NCBI GenBank assembly: GCA_007125985.1
Contig: SLCE01000046.1
Span: 1-44,653, forward strand
DNA from: Ectothiorhodospiraceae bacterium
Lineage (GTDB): Bacteria > Pseudomonadota > Gammaproteobacteria > Nitrococcales > Aquisalimonadaceae
Direction of reading: 5' to 3'
Length of the DNA stretch: 44,653 nt
The notes beneath the pieces were generated by a model. It worked only from the letters and a program-made list of their open reading frames with translations. It was not told the DNA's origin and ran no database searches. Of this stretch, positions 42,077-44,653 are shown one piece after another. The position numbers and the translations under genes were made by a program. Each line of letters opens with the position of its first letter. Positions within the stretch are counted from its first letter, which is position 1.

Positions 42077-42807
42077 GCCGCCTGATCGCCTGCCGCAACC
42101 TGTCCAAGCGCTTCGGCACCACCGAGGTGCTGCGTGACATCAATCTGGAAGTGCACCCCGGCGAAGTCGTGGTGATCGTCGGCCCGTCCGGTTCAGGGAA
42201 ATCCACCCTGCTGCGCTGTCTGAACGTGCTGGAACCCATCAGCGACGGTGAACTGGAGGTGGGCGGCAAGCGGCTCGGCGACCGGGGCACCCGCAAACGC
42301 GACATCCGCCGGGAGACCGGCATGGTGTTCCAGCAGTTCAACCTGTTTCCGCACATGACGGCCCGGGACAATGTCATGCTGGGCCCGCGCAAGGTACGCG
42401 GCCAATCCCGCCGTGAAGCGGGTGAACTGGCGGACCGCCTGCTGAACCGCGTGGGCCTGGCGGATCGCTCCCACCACTACCCGTCAGAACTCTCCGGCGG
42501 ACAACAGCAGCGTGTGGCCATCGCCCGGGCGCTGGCGGTGAACCCCCGGGTGATGCTGTTCGATGAACCCACCTCAGCGCTGGATCCGGAGTTACGCGGG
42601 GAGGTGCTGCAGGTCATGCAGGGCCTGGCAGCGGACGGCATGACCATGCTCATCGTGACCCACGAGATGCGCTTTGCGGCCGACGTGGCCAGCCGGTTGA
42701 TCTTCATGGACGAGGGAAGGATTCTGCACGACGGCAACCCCAAGACCCTGTTCCAGGATCCGCCCTCCGACCGCTTCCGGGATTTCCTGCGGCACGTGCA
42801 GAGCTGA
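42073..42807 (+). CDS. Amino-acid ABC transporter ATP-binding protein (GlnQ type)
   Basis: This ATPase drives the polar amino-acid importer. The product is 244 aa. Walker A is GPSGSGKST, the Q-loop is FQQFNLFPHMTARDNV, the signature is LSGGQQQRVAIARAL, Walker B is VMLFDEPTSALDPE and the switch His is in IVTHEMRFA. It starts with GTG at 42073-42075, overlapping the permease stop. The order binding protein, permease, ATPase matches glnHPQ. Confidence 0.96.
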   Translation: MSRLIACRNLSKRFGTTEVLRDINLEVHPGEVVVIVGPSGSGKSTLLRCLNVLEPISDGELEVGGKRLGDRGTRKRDIRRETGMVFQQFNLFPHMTARDNVMLGPRKVRGQSRREAGELADRLLNRVGLADRSHHYPSELSGGQQQRVAIARALAVNPRVMLFDEPTSALDPELRGEVLQVMQGLAADGMTMLIVTHEMRFAADVASRLIFMDEGRILHDGNPKTLFQDPPSDRFRDFLRHVQS

Positions 42808-42881
42808 AAGATCACGACCCCGTTCCGACCGCCGGCCGTAAGGCCGAGACCACGCCGCCGGGCCTACGGCAACGCACCGGC

Positions 42882-42896
42882 CCGGCCGATGGCCGG
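42882..42896. terminator. Hairpin between convergent genes
   Basis: CCGGCC (42882-42887) and GGCCGG (42891-42896) form a 6-bp stem with a 3-base loop. It lies at the meeting point of the transporter operon and the minus-strand orphan gene. There is no U-tract on either side. Another GGCC-GTAA-GGCC stem lies just upstream, near 42834. Confidence 0.4.
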
Positions 42897-42897
42897 C

Positions 42898-43476
42898 TTA
42901 CGCCTCGCTCTCCTCCACCGGTTCCCGCACAAACCCCAACTTCCCGGGCATGTCATCCCAGTCCAGACGGCGGACCGGCATTGTGGCGGCCCCTTGCCAG
43001 TACAAGCCGGTGTCTTCGCCGGACAGGTGGATCAATGCCTGCTCCAGCGCCTCGACACCCGCCGGCTCTCCCGATTCCGTGGTCAATTGGTCCACGGCCC
43101 AATCCAGGTCACCGTCATGAAGCAGGCCAGGCCCGTGCTCGGTATCCAGAACGATGCGTCCGTCCTCATCCAGATACACCGCCTTCACGGTGGTCACCTC
43201 GGCCTCCGTGTGGGTCTCCAGCCTGCCGTCAGCGCGGTGGCGGATGATCCACGGAGTGGCATCCAGGGCGATGAACACCCGCTGCGGCCCGTTCTGGAAG
43301 TACCAGCACCCACGCTCATCAACCAGGTAGTTGCGGCCGATAAAGGCCCGGAACTGGGCATGAGTAATCCGCTCGCCGTCCAGCAGCCAGTCGCCACGGC
43401 GGTTGAGGCGGAGCCAGCCGTACACCGCCGGCACGTTCGGCCAGCGCTGCATGGCCCGTATGACGCTATCGTCCAT
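42898..43476 (-). CDS. Uncharacterised 192-aa soluble protein
   Basis: I do not recognise the function. The product is 192 aa with no signal peptide or membrane segment. Likely conserved blocks are VPAVYGWLRLNRRGDWLL near the start and FIGRNYLVDERGCWYFQNGP near residues 50-70. A DATPWIIR block and an acidic C-terminus (EPVEESEA) follow. I recall similar short proteins in Pseudomonas and relatives, all hypothetical. ATG at 43474-43476 has AGGAGG at good spacing. It runs convergent with the ABC operon and divergent from the hydrolase. Confidence 0.8.
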   Translation of the reverse strand: MDDSVIRAMQRWPNVPAVYGWLRLNRRGDWLLDGERITHAQFRAFIGRNYLVDERGCWYFQNGPQRVFIALDATPWIIRHRADGRLETHTEAEVTTVKAVYLDEDGRIVLDTEHGPGLLHDGDLDWAVDQLTTESGEPAGVEALEQALIHLSGEDTGLYWQGAATMPVRRLDWDDMPGKLGFVREPVEESEA

Positions 43477-43529
43477 TATCAGCCTCCTGATTTCGGTCTT
43501 CCTGATCTCAGCATACCGGGCGAAGCCTG

Positions 43530-43535
43530 TATACT
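43530..43535 (+). promoter_or_regulatory. Candidate promoter (-10) of the alpha/beta hydrolase gene
   Basis: TATACT reads on the plus strand about 46 bp before the hydrolase ATG. The -35 is weak. On the minus strand TATGCT (43509-43514) could serve the divergent orphan gene, so the two promoters would nearly overlap. Confidence 0.35.
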
Positions 43536-43581
43536 CTGCGCCTTCCAACACCCGATCCGCCTGCGATGCCAGGGATGCAGC

Positions 43582-44436
43582 ATGGATGACGCAGTTGTTC
43601 AGACACATGAAGAAGCGCTGAGTGCCGGGGATGGCGCCCGAGTCCGCGTCACGCATGTGCGGGGCGCCCGCACCGGGCACCCGCCCGTGGTCTATCTGCC
43701 GGGCATGTTCACCGCCCGCAATTTCTGGATTTCCGCCACGGGCATCGGCCTTGCGGCCTATCTGGCACAGCAGGGGTTTCCGGGCCTGGTGGTGGAACGC
43801 CGCCGCACCGGCTGCGGGGGCCGCCCGGGGCTTGAGGATCACCTGACGCAGGATCTCCCGCTGGTTCAGGACCTGGTGGAGCGCACGTGGAAGCGGCCGG
43901 CCTTCTGGATGGGCCACTCCTTCGGCGGCGTGCTCGCCGCCCGGGCGACGGCAGATTGCCTGGATCAGTCACGTGTCCTGGGGCTTGTGCTGTTTGCCGC
44001 CCAGTTCGAAGTGGGCAAGCGCGGACTGCATCCGCCGGTGTCCTGGCTCACGAACCTGGTCTCCCGCAGCCTCGGCCGTTTCCCCGCCCGCCGCTTGGGA
44101 CTGGGGCCGATGGATGAGCCGCCGGAGGCCATGGAGGACGCCGTACGGCAGGTCACCGAGGGCCGGCGCAAGCCGGACATCCGCGAATCGCTGCGGCGCG
44201 TGGAGGTGCCGGTGCTGGCCATCTCCGGACTCGGCGACCGGGTGGACCCCACCGAAGGCTGCGAACGGCTCATCAGCCATTTCTCAAGCACAGACAAGCG
44301 GTTTCTCGCAGCAGGCAGAAAAACCGGCTTCCTCGAGGACTACGATCATCCGGGCATCGTGGTGAGCAAACCGGCCCAGCAGGAGATCTGGCCACTGGTC
44401 CTGGACTGGCTGATCCACCGTATCCCCGCCAACTGA
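43582..44436 (+). CDS. Alpha/beta-fold hydrolase
   Basis: This 284-aa protein is a serine hydrolase of the alpha/beta fold; the substrate is unknown. The oxyanion region is VVYLPGMFTARNF. The nucleophile elbow is MGHSFGGV. The acid is probably in SGLGDRVDPTEG and the catalytic His in LEDYDHPG. No signal peptide is visible, so it is probably cytoplasmic. ATG at 43582-43584 follows AGGG. Longer in-frame starts would run into the divergent gene and are rejected. Esterase or thioesterase activity is plausible, but nothing fixes it. Confidence 0.82.
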   Translation: MDDAVVQTHEEALSAGDGARVRVTHVRGARTGHPPVVYLPGMFTARNFWISATGIGLAAYLAQQGFPGLVVERRRTGCGGRPGLEDHLTQDLPLVQDLVERTWKRPAFWMGHSFGGVLAARATADCLDQSRVLGLVLFAAQFEVGKRGLHPPVSWLTNLVSRSLGRFPARRLGLGPMDEPPEAMEDAVRQVTEGRRKPDIRESLRRVEVPVLAISGLGDRVDPTEGCERLISHFSSTDKRFLAAGRKTGFLEDYDHPGIVVSKPAQQEIWPLVLDWLIHRIPAN

Positions 44437-44563
44437 CGAGGATCCAGTGCCGCACCTACCCCATGCTGTGCGCGGTACCTGACAATGCAGCAGGTGGCTT
44501 CGAACCGGCCGAGGAGTTGGGGGTTATCGTTGCGGACACGCATGAAAATACATCCCTGTAGCT

Positions 44564-44589
44564 TGTCGGCGGCGTCCATGCCGCCGACA
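44564..44589. repeat. Perfect 10-bp inverted repeat downstream of the hydrolase gene
   Basis: TGTCGGCGGC (44564-44573) and GCCGCCGACA (44580-44589) pair perfectly across a 6-base loop. No U-tract follows. The last 217 bases of the window otherwise hold no convincing gene. It could be a Rho-assisted terminator or a REP-like repeat unit. Confidence 0.5.
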
Positions 44590-44653
44590 GTCCGCAATAC
44601 AATCCCGACATCCTCTGCCGACTCGAAGCCACCAAATGAACCCAAACCGTGAC

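Noticed and set aside
44346-44645. Minus-strand open frame of 99 codons at the right end
   Set aside because: It overlaps the end of the hydrolase gene and the inverted repeat, has no clear ribosome site and no recognisable features.

Overview
The window is a GC-rich, tightly packed chromosomal segment of a gammaproteobacterium. It is almost all core genome. I see no prophage, insertion sequence, integrase, CRISPR array or rRNA gene. The gene order is close to what I recall for Pseudomonas and related deep-branching gammaproteobacteria (carAB, greA, DUF4149, yhbY, rlmE, ftsH, folP, glmM, tpiA, secG, tRNA-Leu, tRNA-fMet, rimP, nusA, infB, rbfA, truB). A complete 14-gene nuo operon sits between the two tRNA genes. 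That arrangement, the high GC content and the DUF2818 gene ending the nuo operon suggest an Ectothiorhodospiraceae-like or Xanthomonadales-like lineage. This placement is inference from gene order, not from a phylogeny.

Layout, left to right. Positions 1-5956 (minus) hold the translation and transcription-factor operon: initiator tRNA, rimP, nusA, infB, rbfA and the 5' part of truB. Positions 6032-21096 (minus) hold nuoA-N for respiratory complex I plus the DUF2818 membrane protein. Positions 21272-27983 (minus) hold a small membrane protein gene, rlmE, ftsH, folP, glmM, tpiA, secG and tRNA-Leu(GAG). yhbY (plus) diverges at 27982. Positions 28292-33658 (minus) hold carA, carB, greA and a DUF4149 membrane protein. 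Positions 33822-37156 (minus) hold relA followed by a GAF protein with a degenerate GGDEF domain. From 37403 the plus strand carries lexA, imuA and imuB, then a glutamine-type amino-acid ABC transporter (binding protein, permease, ATPase). A convergent 192-aa orphan gene (minus) and an alpha/beta hydrolase (plus) close the window.

The genes fall into working groups. RimP, NusA, IF2, RbfA, TruB, RlmE, YhbY, GreA and the two tRNAs serve ribosome maturation, initiation and elongation. NuoA-N convert NADH oxidation into a proton gradient. SecG and FtsH serve membrane protein export and quality control. GlmM feeds the cell wall, FolP feeds folate, and CarAB feeds pyrimidines and arginine. RelA and LexA sit back to back and run the stringent and SOS responses, with a LexA-controlled ImuA/ImuB translesion accessory pair.

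The regulatory DNA is informative. There are terminator-type hairpins in the leaders of rimP and carA, tandem LexA operators in front of lexA, separate promoters for both tRNAs and for nuoA, and several well-supported non-ATG starts (truB, ftsH, carA). I did not find a clearly new multi-gene system. The best leads are the degenerate GGDEF protein behind relA, a clamp-binding-like motif in ImuA in a cassette with no adjacent dnaE2, and the small membrane ORF whose start codon overlaps that of yhbY.
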